NCBI GenBank assembly: GCA_028015205.1
Contig: CM051514.1
Location: forward strand, 45,586,150 to 45,650,149
Direction: 5' to 3'
Source: Mytilisepta virgata
Lineage: Eukaryota; Mollusca; Bivalvia; Mytilida; Mytilidae
Length of the DNA: 64,000 bases
Shown here: positions 20,456 through 63,945 of the stretch, in pieces
Position numbering within the stretch: position 1 is the stretch's first letter
How the letters are laid out: each line of letters starts with the position of its first letter
Notes under the pieces: generated by a model
Told to the model about the DNA's origin: nothing
The model's input: the letters and a program-made list of their open reading frames with translations, nothing else
Database searches by the model: none
Made by a program: the position numbers and the translations under genes

Positions 20456-22560
20456 ATAAATGGTTGTGCAGTGGGATATAATATAATACTAGTAGTGTTT
20501 TGTTACTGTAATCATGTAATTTAATCAAAGTAATGTCAGTCGTTATCTTCCGGCAACGACTAATAATGTCTAAATACATCTATAAAATTTTTCGACTAAA
20601 ATGTCAGCAGCTCAGTTGATATAGTATTCCAATAATGGCCTTTAATTGATTAATACCTTCAATTTTTTATAACGAAAATGTTAGATTCATCTCCGTCGTG
20701 CATAGATGGTTTTGGAGTTTACCATTTAGGTCATTTTGAAATTTTTTAGTTTTCTCTTCAACGCTTTGTATCACTCTTTTGGTTTTTAACATTCTAGGCC
20801 TTGGGCACAACGGATGAGTCGTAAATCGACGAAATTTACGCAGTTTGTTCCTCAACATTTGTATCAAAGAATTTATGTCCAACGACGCAAAAACTCTAAA
20901 GTAATAGTATTATGCCTGCTGTTTACAAGATGCTGGGTTTTGTTCAAAATGTTTAATCAATCAACATTACCAGTTTTATGTAACTTATACAACTATTGAA
21001 TTTTCATAAGGTCTACTCATGACTTAACAGACCTGGTCAGACATTGGTCGACCGAGCCCAACGGCCTGACCAGGTCCGTATAGTCATGAGTAGATCTCAT
21101 GAAAAGTCAATAACTGTTTTATTAAAATAATAAGGAATTTTACTGGGGTTTTTTTAATATATTCAACAACTTTCAAATATCAACAATACAATAATTATAA
21201 AATTTTAAAATTTCAATTCAGTTACACCTGACGAGATGTACTCACTCTGAGGTACGACTCACACATGTTCTAGACCAATCAGCGTAAAGCAAAACTCCTT
21301 ATCATTCAATAAAACGAATTATTTTATCCTTAATTAAATATAACGAACAATAAAACCTGAATTTTTCATTTTACCAGTTTTATGCCTGATGAGCAGTTAT
21401 TTTCACACTCTTAGTTCTGCATTTGGGGTCTTTATTGGGGGTTGGGGGCATTAAACACAATTCTCTGATGTATTTAATTTGTTGATTTCATCATTATTTA
21501 GGCTTTGATTCTCAGGTCCCACCATAATGGCGTATTATCGAGATCATGTAGATTTTAGAACGTGTCATAGAAAACGCTTACTATAATTTTTAGCTCAAAT
21601 GTAGCAAGATGATGTTGCAATTGCTGTGTAGTAGTTTTGATTCCCTCCTCCGTAAACTGAACTTTCAACGCTTGCAGCCTTAAAACTTCTCGAAAACGGG
21701 AATCGGGATATCTGGAAGGTACCCATAATTTGGTTTCCGTCAGATTTTTCCTCTAACAATTGGTATTATTCGCCACTGCTTTAAAAATTTTAATTTTCAT
21801 ATTGTCTAGTGTCTTACAAAATAAAAGAACCAAGATCCAGTCTGTGAAATCTTTTACAACACTTACCAGATTTCACTACATCAAATATATTTATAAGCAA
21901 AACAAAAAATGTTCTAATTTTATTCATGTCTGATCATGTCCCACATAAACCCCGTATAGTCTCCTTTACTTTCTAGTTTTATTACATATATTGACTCAGT
22001 ACCATCTCATATATACAAGCAATTGGTTTGTTTTAACTAAACCCATGTAACTGTTATTTTATATTTCATTGCTTACTTGGAGATTTTTATGGTTACAGTT
22101 TTATTATGTAAATAAGTACAATAGAAGATAAATTGTAAAAATCTTTTGTACGTGTTAGTTTGTGTATTGTATCTCGTCTTTCTTTCTGCCTATCTCAAAA
22201 GTCCTGCCAAAAGTGTGATTAGTTGCGTTATTTTTTATTTCGTTTGCCCTTTTCGATCAAAATCTACATATTTTGTATTATTTTTTTAAACTTTCCACGT
22301 TTTTTAGCCTTGAACACTGCTAATAAATGAGACACGACTTGTTGAAAGATTCAATCACATATACATGTATGTACAGATTAGTTTTATTGCCAGCATTTAG
22401 TGCATGACTCTGCCAGTAGGCTGACATAAGATCAGTATCATACTATTTATTGATCAAAACACTCCGTAGACGGAATATAGTCACCAATAAATGCTACTGA
22501 AATATAGCAAGCCGTTTTCATATTTATTCTACGTTCAACTAAAGTCAAGAAATATCAAAG
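20456..22560 (+). other. 3' flank of copy A
   Basis: No gene seen. Begins with the probable 3' UTR; AATAAA occurs at 21308 and 21349, either of which could be a poly(A) signal, but AATAAA is common in AT-rich DNA. Contains the hairpin at 21001-21105. Aligns with 58999-61090 after copy B. Minus-strand ORF at 20667-20882 and plus-strand ORF at 20814-20999 are short, conserved only by duplication, and not supported as genes. Confidence 0.5.
21001..21105. repeat. Hairpin element, 3' flank of copy A
   Basis: ttttcat..ggtctactcatgac and gtcatgagtagatctcatgaaaa are inverted, with a second inner pair gacctggtcag / ctgaccaggtc. About 105 bp, shared with copy B. Confidence 0.8.
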
Positions 22561-22858
22561 GGATATTCGAAGGAGAGAAAAATCGTAACAAATGACAAAC
22601 CCCAGAGAACAACGAAGACAAAACCAAAACAATACATTAAAAACTAAAAACATATGAACAACATAGACCTCACCAAAAAACCAGGGGTAGACTCGGGTGC
22701 TCCGGAAGAGTGAGCAGTCTCTGCTTCCTGCAGGACACCTGCCATGCTGCCAATGTCAAATCCGGTATGAGGAAGGGATAATATCAATGGAACAGGTCCA
22801 TTTTCAATTGAGAAACGGTTTTTTCATACCTGTCTACCAAGTCATGATGACGCCTTAA
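22558..22858 (-). mobile_element. RT-element 3' end, minus strand, private to copy A flank
   Basis: On the minus strand it begins with HHDLVDRYEK-like codons (22800-22856), then the tail with ggatttgacattggcagcat and ttttttggtgaggtctatgt. A 5'-truncated copy of the element at 9900-10450. Absent from the matching place after copy B (about 61100). Confidence 0.65.
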
Positions 22859-23222
22859 GATATTTTATAAAGTTTAATAAGATATCTTATAAACTAAATG
22901 AGATATCTTATAAACTAATTGAGATATCTGATAAATTAATCATAGAAGATATCTTGTATAGGTTATAAGATATCTCATATAATTAATAAGATATCTTGTA
23001 AAGTAAATAAAATATCTTATATACTGTTAAAGATATCTTATAAACTATACAAGATATCTCATAAAATATTTGTTTACAAGATATCTTTAAAAGACACAAG
23101 ACATCTTATAAAGTATATAAGATATCTTATTAACTTCAAATTAAATAAGATATCTTATAAACATTACAAGATATATTATATACTTTATAAGATATCTTAT
23201 TAACTTTATAAGATATCTTGAA
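22855..23222. repeat. Palindromic AAGATATCTT array downstream of copy A
   Basis: Same core motif as in intron 12 but at an unrelated site in the 3' flank. Spacers read ttataaactaa or similar. Starts at the edge of the retroelement tail at 22560-22860. Confidence 0.85.
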
Positions 23223-23879
23223 ATTGAATATATAAAAATGGCTTGCAATACTGAAAGCCTATTAAAATGCCTTCAAACACACTGAAAGAAAAAAATAATA
23301 TTCTATTCAGATATTCAGATATTCTTATCATATGTTCTGATAAGTATGATATTTATCTGTTTATTTTCTACAAAGAAAACTTCATGTGCATCACTTCTCC
23401 AACAGTTTTAATCTTCACAAAAGTTTATTCACAAAAGTTTATTCAGAAAAGTTTATTCTTTAAGTAATGCCCTCTAATAAAAGCTGCTTGGTTCAAATGA
23501 CGAATTTGTGTCGTTGGCGTTCATATGGCTAGTCAAAAAATTGACGGAAATAAAGTTTGGTTACAGGACAAAACTGAACAAAGTTTTCTTAGCAAATAAT
23601 TTATTTGACATTAGAAAATATTTATGAATAGTCGGTCAAGGAATAGACAAAGTCACGATAATGAGTTAACGTAACAATCAATGGATACAGTCCTGGCCTG
23701 GTGAAAGTACAACAAAAGCTAGCAAAAGGGCGTGATACTGAAAGCCTGTTTCGACACCTTCCTACATGTGTCAAAATGCTCTCAACGGTTGCTATCGTTG
23801 AACACTACCTATTATAGCTATCGTTGCAACTAAATCGAATATATATAAATATATCCCGCATATTCTATTCCAATAGACA

Positions 23880-24560
23880 ACTATGCATTTTTTTGTCATA
23901 CATTATAAAGAGGACAAATATACCTAAGGAGCAAACTAAAAAAAAACGCAATCCATTTGACTGAGAAACCCGGGAAGACAAATGAACAACCACAAGCTCA
24001 ACAAATAGGAACAGAAAACTAAAAAAAAAACAATGAACAACACGAACTCCTATAATAACCAGAAGTGAACTCAGGTGTTCCGGGAGTATAAGCAGTTCCT
24101 GCTCCGCACACGGCACCCGTTGTGAAATTCAACAAAGTCAATCCGGTGGTAGTCACAAATCGGTGGAGGTACATGCAATGGGAACAGGTCCAACATCATG
24201 TTAGATATTGGAATACTGTAACGGTCAATCAATTCGTTATGACGACCGTACAATTTCCTAAGTGATGACATCAACTTATCCCTGTTAAAACCCTGGTTAA
24301 GAAGTTTTTGTGACAGCAGTAATCCTCTTTGTCGAAAGTCGTGGTAATTCATGCTTGCCCTTGAATATCGGATAAGATAAGAAACGTAGACGCCATTTGC
24401 AGGCGATGCTGGTATATTGTTACTCAAGAAGGGAAAGTTAACAATAGGAAAGTTGAAGTCATCACGTTTTTCATAAAGGTTTTTCCTCAAGTATCCTTCA
24501 TTGTTTATTTCAAGAAACAAAAACCAACGAGGAACTGTCGGAGACGACATTTATGCCCGC
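23880..24560 (-). pseudogene. Reverse-transcriptase C-terminal fragment with 3' tail
   Basis: A minus-strand ORF of 159 codons (24550 to 24071) has FLFLEINNEGYLRKNLYEKR, then DDFNFPIVNFPFLSNNIPAS, then GVYVSYLIRYSRA and KLYGRHNELIDRY. I recognise this as the C-terminal (thumb) part of an RT from a mobile-element family common in bivalves; the exact clade I cannot name. The catalytic YVDD part is missing, so it is 5'-truncated. The rest (23880-24180) is its 3' tail, seen alone at 2435-2705 and 39050-39320. Confidence 0.7.
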
Positions 24561-24779
24561 ACCCCCACATTTGTTTCATCCAAGTGATGATTTTGATGCA
24601 AATTTAGTGTTAAGGACAAAACATATCCCGAGTTAAAATAAACTGTAAAGTTTACTTTAAGATCAAAGATCTCTATGTTAATCCCCGACATTCTTTAGTT
24701 CACCAACATCTTAAATTAAATACTTTCTGATAAACTAACGGTGTGGATTCATCTGTCTCAACATCTTTTTAAAACAAAA
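24561..24779. other. Unassigned spacer
   Basis: AT-rich, no ORF or repeat I can identify, apart from a short C-rich run just after 24550. Lies between the RT fragment and the satellite array. Confidence 0.4.
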
Positions 24780-27700
24780 TATGATAAATGATTTTTTTAA
24801 ATTTTATGTAAGAAATCGAAATTGTGTTTGACCCTATTGTCATACAAAGAGAACTAAAAAATTGTATAGATTAGTTCGCACGAAAATGGCGCTCGAATAT
24901 TGATATTAAGGCATATGAATAAGTCCCCGTTGATCCTCCAGAACCCCTATGATAAATGATTTTTTAAAATTTTATGTGATAAATCGAAACTGTATTTGAC
25001 CCTCTTGTCATACAAAGAGAACTAAAAAATTGTATAGATTATTTCGCACGAAAATTGCGTTCGAAAATTAACATTAAGGCATATGTAATTGTTCCTGTTG
25101 ATCCTCTAGAACCCCTATGTTAATATTTTTTTTTTAATTTTATGTAAATAATCGAAATTGTGTTTGACCTTCTTCTTATTTAAAGGTAACTAAAAAATTG
25201 TATAGATTAGTTCGCACGAAAATGGCGTTCGAAAATTAACATTAAGGCATATGTAATAGGCCCCTTTGACCCCTATGATAAATGATTTTTTTAAATTTTA
25301 TGTGAGAAATCGAAATTGTGTTTGACCATCTTGTCATACAAAGATTACTAACAAATAGTATAAATAACAAAGAGAACTAACAAATAGTATAAATGAGACA
25401 CGACTTGTTGAAATATTCAATGACATATACATGTATGTATATGTCATTGAAAATGGCGTTCGAAAATTAACATTAAGTCATAAGTAATAGTCCCTGTTGA
25501 ACCTCTAGAACCCCTATGATAAATGGTTTTTTAAAAGTTTATGTGAGAAATCTAAACTGTATTTGACCCTCTTGTCATTCAAAGAGAACTAAAAATATGT
25601 ATATGTTAGTTCGCACGAAAATGGCGTTCGAAAATTAACATTAAGGCATATGTAATAGTCCCTGTTAACCCTCTAGAACCCCTATGCTCAATGATTTTTT
25701 AAAATTTTATATAAGAAATCGAAATTGTGTTTGACCCTCTTGTCATACAAAGAGAACTGAAAAATTGTATATATTAGTTCGCACGAAAATGGTGTTCGAA
25801 AATTAACATTAACGCATATATAATAGTCCCTGTTAACCTCTAGAACCCCTATGATAAATGATTTTTTTTTAATTTGATGTGATAACACGAAATTATGTTT
25901 GACCATCTTTTCATACAAAGAGAACTAAAAAATTGTATAGATTAGTTCGCACGAAAATGGAGTTCGAAAATTGATATTAAAGAATATGTAATAGTCCCTG
26001 TTAACCCTCTAGAACCCCTATGATAAATGATTTTTTTAAATTTTATGTGAGAAATCGAAATTGTGTTTGACCATCTTGTCATACAAAGAGAAATAAAAAA
26101 TTGTAAAGATTATTTCGCACGAAAATGGAGTTCGAAAATTAACATTAAGGCATATCTAATAGTATCTGTTGATCCCCTAGAACCCCTATGATAAATGATT
26201 TTTTTAAATTTTATGTGAGAAATCGAAATTGTGTTTGACCCTCTTGTCATACAAAGAGAAATAAAAAATTGTATAGATTATTTCGCACGAAAATGGAGTT
26301 CGAAAATTAACATTAAGACATATCTAATAGTATCTGTTGATCCTCTAGAACCCCTATGATAAATATTTTTTTAAATTTTATGTAAATAATCGAAATTGTG
26401 TTTGACCCTCTTGTCATTTAAAGGGAACTAAAAATTGTATAGATTAGTTCGCACGAAAATGGCGTTCGAAAATTAACATTAAGGCATATGTAATAGTCCC
26501 CTTTGGCCCCTATGATAAATGATTTTTTTTAAATTTTATGTGAGAAATCGAAATTGTGTTTGACCCTCTTGTCATACAAAGAGAACTAACAAATAGTATA
26601 GATTAGTTCGCACGAAAATGGCGTTCGAAAATTAACATTAAGTCATAAGTAATAGTCCCTGTTGAACCTCTGGAACCCCTATGATAAATGATTTTTTAAA
26701 AGTTTATGTGAGAAATCTAAACTGTATTTGACCCTCTTGTCATTCAAAGAGAACTAAAAAATTGTATAGATTAGTTCGCACGAAAATGGCGTTCGAAAAT
26801 TAACATTAAGTCACAAGTAATAGTATCTGTTGAACCTCTAGAACCCCTATGATAAATGATTTTTTAAAAGTTTATGTGAGAAATCTAAACTGTATTTGAC
26901 CCTCTTGTCATTCAAAGAGAACTAAAACATTGTATAGGTTAGTTCGCACGAAAATGGCGTTCGAAAATTAACATTAAGGCATATCTAATAGTATCTGTTG
27001 ATCCTCTAGAACCCCTATAATAAATGATTTTTTTAAATTTTATGTGAGAAATCGAAATTATGTTTGACCCTCTTGTCATACAAAGAGAACTAAAAAATTG
27101 TATAGATTAGTTCGCACGAAAATGGTGTTCGAAAATTAACATTAAGACATATATATTAGTCCCTGTTGACCCTCTAGAACCCCTATGATGAGTATTTTTT
27201 TTTAATTTTATGTAAATAATCGAAATTGTGTTTGACCCTCTTGTCATACAAAGAGAACTGAAAATAGTATAGATTAGTTCGCACAAAAATTGCGTTCGAA
27301 AATTAACATTAAGTCATATGTAATAGTCCCTGTTGACCCTCTAGAACCCCTATGATAAACGGTTTTTTAAAAGTTATGTGAGAAATCTATACTGTATTTG
27401 ATCCTCTTCTCATTCAAAGAGAACTAAAAAATTGTACAGGTTAGTTCGCACGAAAATGGCGTTCGAAAATTAACATTAAGACATATGTAATTGTTCCTGT
27501 TGATTCTCTAGAACCCCTATGATAAATGATTTTTTTTTAATTTTATGTAAGAAATCGAAATTATGTTTGACCCTCTTGTCATACAAAGTGATAAAAAAAT
27601 TGTATAGATTATTTCGCACGAAAATGGCGTTCGAAAATTAACATTAAGACATATATATTAGTCCCTGTTGACCCTCTAGAACCCCTATGATGAATATTTT

Positions 27701-28122
27701 TTTAAATTCTATGTAAATAATCGAAATTGTGTTTGACCCTCTTGTCATTCAAAGAGAACTAAAAAATTGTATAGATTAGTTCGCACGAAAATGGCGTTCG
27801 AAAAGTAACATTAAGGCATATGTAATAGTTCCTTTTGACCCCTATGATAAATGATGTTTTTAAAATTTTATGTGATAAATCGAAATTGTGTTTGACCCTC
27901 TTGTCATACAAAGAGAACTAAAAAACAGTATAGATCAGTTCGCACGAAAATGGCGTTCGAAAATTTACATTAAGTCATATGTAATAGTCCCTGTTGAGCC
28001 TCTAGAACCCCTATGATAAATGATTTTTTTAAATTTTATGTGAGAAATCTAAACTGTATTTGACCCTCTTGTCATTCAAAGAGTACTAAAAAATTGTATA
28101 GGTTAGTTCGCACGAAAATGGA
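24780..28122. repeat. Satellite array of about 20 units of about 168 bp
   Basis: Each unit has cctatgataaatgatttttt, agaaatcgaaattgtgtttg, caaagagaactaaaaaattg, ttagttcgcacgaaaatggc and cgaaaattaacattaaggca. Units start near 24945, 25113, 25272, 25512, 25678 and so on at about 160-170 bp. Substitutions are many and shared by subsets of units, which suggests subfamilies. The array stops abruptly at 28122, about 90 bp before the copy B start codon. Confidence 0.92.
25355..25452. repeat. Foreign block inside the satellite array
   Basis: Between two units lies aaatgagacacgacttgttg followed by ttcaatgacatatacatgta. The same phrase is at 22325-22375 and 60895-60945 in the 3' flanks of the integrin genes. 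The block is also near-palindromic (caatgacatata / tatatgtcattg). Confidence 0.75.
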
Positions 28123-28213
28123 GAGGAAAAGGAAACCGGAAACCGGAATAAGTAACTAACTTGATATCCCTGAAATTCTATGTCATTTTGTGTCAAAGGC
28201 TGTTTGTGTAGAT
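28123..28213 (+). promoter_or_regulatory. Short unique stretch between satellite and copy B start codon
   Basis: The only non-satellite DNA upstream of copy B exon 1. It holds a purine-rich run (gagaggaaaaggaaaccgga) and no clear TATA box. It is either the 5' UTR with the promoter inside the satellite, or part of a downstream promoter. Position only; no direct promoter evidence. Confidence 0.3.
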
Positions 28214-58998
<30,785 letters not shown>

Positions 58999-61107
58999 AT
59001 AAATGGTTGTGCAGTGTGATATAATATAATACTAGTAGTGTTTTGTTACTGTAATCATGTAATTTAATCAAAATAATGTCAGTCGTTATCTTCCGGCAAT
59101 GTCTAATAATGTCTAAATACATCTATAAAATTTTTCGACTAAAATGTCACCAGCTCAGTTGATATAGTATTCCAATAATGGCCTTTAATTGATTAATACC
59201 TTCAATTTTTTTATAACGAAAATGTTAGATTTTATGAAAATTGATATGTACAGTGCATCTCCGTCGTGCATAGGTCTGTCCTTAGATGGTTTTGGAGTTT
59301 ACCATTTAGGTCATTTTGAAATTTTTTAGTTTTCTCTTCGACGCCTTGTATCACTCTTTTGGTTTTCAACATTCTAGGCCTTGGGCACAACGGATGAGTC
59401 GTAAATCGACGATATTTACGCAGTTTGTTCCTCAACATTTGTATCAAAGAATTTATGTCCAACGACGCAAAAACTCTAAAGTAATAGTATTATGCCTGTT
59501 GTTTACAAGATGCTGGGTTTTGTTCAAAATGTTTAATCAATCAACATTACCAGTTTTATGTAACTTATACAACTATTGAATTTTCAAAAGGTCTACTCAT
59601 GACTTAACAGACCTGGTCAGACATTGGTCGACCGAGGCCAACGGCCTGACCAGGTCCGTATAGTCATGAGTAGATCTCATGAAAAGTCAATAACTGTTTT
59701 ATTAAAAGAAAAGGGAATTTTACTGGTTTTTTTTTTTAATATATTCAACAACTTTCAAATATCAACAATACAATAATCATGAAACTTTAAAATTTCAATT
59801 CAGTTACACCTGACGAGATGTACTCACTCTGAGGTATGACTCACCCATGGTCTAGACCAATCAGCGTAAAGCAAAATTCCTTATCATTCAATAAAACGGA
59901 TTATTTTATCACTAATTAAATATAACGAACAATAAAACCTGAACTTTGCATTTTACCAGTTGTATGCCTTATGAGCAGTTATTTTCACACCCTTAGTTCT
60001 GCATTTGGAGTCTTTATTGGGGGTTGGGGGCATTAAACACAATTCCCTGATTTATTTAATTTGTTGATTTCATCAGTATTTAGGCTTTGATTCTCAGGTC
60101 CCACCATAATGGCGTATTATCGAGATCATGTAGATTTTAGAACGTGTCACAGAAAACGCTTACTATAATTTTTAGCTCAAATGAGGCAAGATGATGTTGC
60201 AATTGCTGTGTAGTAGTTTTGATTTTCTCCTCAGTAAACTCAACTTTCAACGCTTGCAGCCTTAAAACTTCTCGAAAACGGGAATCGGGATATCTGGAAG
60301 GTACCCATAATTTGGTTTACGTCAGATTTTTCCTCAGACAATTGGTATTATTCGCCATGGCTTTAAACATTTTAATTTTCATACTGTCTAGTGGGTTACA
60401 AAATAAAAGAACTAAGACGGAGTCTGTGAAACCTTTTACAAGACTTACCAGATTTCACTAAATCAAATATATGTATAACCAAAACAAAAAATGTTCTAAT
60501 TTTATTAATATCTGATCATGTCCACATAAACCCCGTATAGTCTCCTTTACTTTCTAGTTTCATTGCATATATTGACTCAGTACCATCTCATATATACAAG
60601 CAACTGGTTTGTTTTAACTAAACCCATGTAACTGTTATTTTATATTTCATTGCTTACTTGGAGATTTTTATGGTTACAGTATTATTATGTAAATATTAAG
60701 TACAATAGAAGATCAATTGCATAAATCTTTTGTACGTGTTAGTTTGTGTATTGTATCTCGTCTTTCTTTCTCCCTATCTCAAAAGTCCTGCCAAAAGATT
60801 TTTTTTTTTTCGTTTGCCCTTTTCGATCAAAATCTACATATTTTGTATTATTTTTTTTAAACATTCCACATGTTTTAGCCTTGAACACTGCTAATAAATG
60901 AGACACAACTTGTTGAAATATTCAATGACATATACATGTATGTACAAATTAGTTTTATTGCCAGCACTTAGTGCATGACTCTGCCAGTACGCTGACATAA
61001 GATCAGTATCATACTAACCATCTACTGATCAAAACACTACGTAGACAGAATATAGTCACCAATAAATTCTACTGAAATATATCAAGCCGTTTTTTTATAT
61101 TTATTCC
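58999..61107 (+). other. 3' flank of copy B
   Basis: Counterpart of 20456-22560 with small indels. It lacks the minus-strand retroelement tail found at 22560-22860, so this is the empty site of that insertion. Short ORFs here are not supported as genes. Confidence 0.5.
59581..59685. repeat. Hairpin element, 3' flank of copy B
   Basis: Counterpart of 21001-21105, with the same inner and outer arms. Confidence 0.8.
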
Positions 61108-61614
61108 ACTTTCAAGATATAAAGTTTAATAAGATATCTTATAAACTAAATGAGATATCTTATAAACTAATTGAGATATCTTAATACACTAATTGAGATA
61201 TCTTAATACACTAATTGAGATATCTTAATAAACTAATAAAGATGTCTTATTTACTAAATAAGATATCCGATAAATCAATCATATAAGATATCTTGTATAG
61301 CTTATAAGATAGCTCATATACTTAATAAGATATCTTGTAAAGTAAATAAGATATCTTGTATACTTTTAAAGATATCTTATAAACCATACCAGATTTCTCA
61401 TAAAATATTTGTTTAAAAGATATCTTTAAAAAGATACAAGATATCTTTTAAACTATATAAGATATTTAATTCAGTTTCAACGATATCTTGTAAAGTTAAT
61501 AAGATATCTTATAAAGTATATAAGATATCTTATTAACTTCAAATTAAATAAGATATCTTATAAACATTACAAGATATCTTATATACTATATTAACTTTAT
61601 AAGATATCTTGAAA
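61108..61614. repeat. Palindromic AAGATATCTT array downstream of copy B
   Basis: Counterpart of 22855-23222, longer by about 140 bp, with an added run of units spaced by aatacactaattg. The retroelement tail next to it in copy A is absent here. Confidence 0.85.
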
Positions 61615-61842
61615 TTGAATAAATATAAAAACGGCTTGCCATACTGAAAGCCTATTAAAATGCAAACACACCGAAAGAAAAATCTAATATTCTCTTTAGA
61701 TATTCAGATATTTTTTTTCTTATAAGTATGTTACGTAACTACAGTAACTACATGTATCTGTGTATGTTTATTTTCTACAAAGAAAACTTCATGTGCATCA
61801 CTTCTCCAACAATTTTAATCTTCACACATGTTTATTCTTTAA

Positions 61843-62209
61843 CAATCTAATTAAAAACCGATCTCTCATCGCTCCCGTTTTCTGATATGTCGCGTGGGAG
61901 ATCTAACACATGTGATTGACCTCGTAGGTGTGTCCTGTTGGACCAATGAAATTGCCGCTTAGGCGATCTTGTAAGTTGGTGGTGTGGTAAAGGGATGTAA
62001 CTCATTTTATTAACGAAGAAATCGTCAGTCCCCAGAATTCATAAACTTTTTTGATTGGCTTATTGATAGGAAGTCAACTTATTAGCATATCATTATAAAT
62101 TCATAAGTTCCAGTTCACTCACATGTGACCTCAAAGCGGATTTCGTTAGATCTCCCACGCGACATTTCAGAAAACGGGAGCGATGAGAGATCGGTTTTTA
62201 ATTAGATTG
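61843..62209. mobile_element. MITE with 9-bp target duplication, 3' flank of copy B
   Basis: 367 bp, ends CAATCTAATTAAAAACC and its inverse, TIRs about 64 bp long with one mismatch. Flanked by ATTCTTTAA on both sides (61834-61842, 62210-62218). The matching site after copy A has ATTCTTTAA once (23455-23463) and no insert. The 9-bp duplication and long TIRs fit the Mutator superfamily (inference). Confidence 0.88.
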
Positions 62210-62689
62210 ATTCTTTAAGTAATGCCCTTTAATAACAGCTGCTTGGTGCATATGACGAACTTATGTCGTTGGCGTTCATATGGCTAGTCCAAAGATTGAC
62301 GAAAATACAGTTTGGTTACAGGACAAAACAGAACAAAGTTTTCTTAGCAAATAATACATTTGACATTAGAAAATATTTATGAATAGTCAGTTAAGGAATA
62401 GACAAAGTCACGATAATGTGTTAACGTAACAATCAAATGCCACAAAGACACAGTCCTGACCTGGCGAAAGTACAACAAAAGCTAGCAAACTGGCGTGAAA
62501 CTGAAAGCCCGTTTTGACACTTAGCTACATGTGTAGCTATCGTAGAAAACCTGGCTGTAAAAATGCTTTCAACGGTTACCTAAAATAAGGTTGCAAGCTA
62601 TCGTTGAACACTACCTATTATAGCTATCGTTGCAACTAAATCAAATATATATAAATATATCCCGGATATTCTATTCCAATACACAACTA

Positions 62690-62812
62690 TGCAATTTTTC
62701 ATCAATTATAAACAGGACAAATATACCTAAGGAGCAAACTAAAAAAATGCAATCCATTAGACAGACAAACCAGGGAAGACAAATGAACAACCACAAGCTC
62801 AACAAATATACA
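62690..62812 (-). mobile_element. Truncated retroelement tail at the edge of the duplicated block
   Basis: Same tail as 23880-24012 (aggacaaatatacctaagga, agacaaatgaacaaccacaa). After caacaaata the two copies lose all similarity, so this marks the right limit of homology. Confidence 0.7.
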
Positions 62813-63310
62813 CTAGTAGTGTTATAATGATGATTAGCAGCCACTGGTGCAGGTGGTGACTGGTGCAAGTAAAATAAGGATGATAAGCAGCCAGGTGGAG
62901 CACTGTATCTAATAGAGATAAGCGCACAGTGGAGAAGGTGGTGCACTGAGTTTTTCCGTTGGTTGGTGACAAGGGTATGTTTGAGGGTGGCGTCCAGTTG
63001 GTTGGTTACAAGGGTATGTTTGAGGGTGGCGTCCATTTTGTCTCCACGTCACAGAATTTTGGGTTGTTAACCACCTTTGCCTTGCTTGACTAAATTGGTA
63101 TTTGGCTAAGGTCAGTTAGTACGAGAGAGAGTTGGTTGGTGACAAGGGTTTGAGGGTGACGTCCATTTGGTCTCCACGTCACAAATATATTTATTTTTGA
63201 AATTCAGACATACATTAAAATTCAAAATGAAAATTCTAGGGTTACATTATCCGGTTTTGCTTACAACAAAAAGGGGGGCAGATATATATCTTATTATTTT
63301 AGTATGGATT
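62813..63310. repeat. G/T-rich repeat region
   Basis: Three imperfect units of gttggttggtgacaagggta plus gtttgagggtggcgtcca, two followed by tctccacgtcaca. Strand-biased (G and T on plus) and not like the integrin flanks. The ORF at 62671-63036 (minus) mixes a retroelement tail with this repeat and is not a gene. Confidence 0.6.
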
Positions 63311-63720
63311 GAGTAGATTCATAGAATTAAAACAGCTTTATGACATTGTTGAATTAACGGTTGAAGACTGGAAGTACAATTTAATTATACAAATTGCAGA
63401 GGGACAGATGGGGCAGCCAGGTGGTGACTGGCGCACTATATATAAAAGGGATAAGCGCACAGTGGAGCAGGTGGAGCACCGAGTTTTTCTTGGAGCGAAG
63501 GTGGAGCACCAAGTATTTCTTGGAGCGAAGGTGTACTACAGAGTTTTTTAGTGCTCTAGGGTAGTTAATTAAATTTGTGTCCCACTGGAACAAGGTGGAG
63601 CACCGAGGTTTTGTGAAGGTGGAGTACTGTGTTTTACCTGTTGTATCACAAGTCTGAGTTAAGTGTAGACGATTGGAAATTTGAACTTATTACAGAGATT
63701 GTACAAAATTGAGTATGGAT
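63310..63720 (+). repeat. GTGGAGCACC repeat region with duplicated codon-like segments
   Basis: Repeats of aggtggagcaccgagttttt and cttggagcgaagg. Two segments about 300 bp apart would encode VELTVEDWKYNLIIQIAE (about 63350-63400) and SELSVDDWKFELITEIVQN (about 63655-63710), so a diverged duplicate with protein-like similarity exists. I recognise no family. Confidence 0.45.
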
Positions 63721-63866
63721 TCGGTGTTCTGTTTTTGTGATCCCTTCTCTTTTAAACCTGTTCACCAAAACATGATGTATTTTTACAGTAGATAACAATC
63801 ATATGGGAATTGGCCAGAACAACTTGTACAAAATACTTCCTGTGTTTACAATTTTGAGACTGAGAG

Positions 63867-63867
<1 letters not shown>

Positions 63868-63911
<44 letters not shown>

Positions 63912-63945
63912 TTTGTTTTTTTGTTTTTTGTTTTGTTTTTAAGAT
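63868..63945. repeat. Poly-T tract
   Basis: About 75 bases almost all T with a few C and G. The minus-strand ORF of Lys and Asn across it is an artefact. Confidence 0.85.

Noticed and set aside
24780..28122. CRISPR-like array
   Set aside because: Units of about 168 bp are repeats over their whole length with no distinct spacers, and the host is an animal.
59232..59579. 76- and 87-codon ORFs in both 3' flanks
   Set aside because: Overlap each other on opposite strands, are matched only by the duplicate, and show no protein family features.
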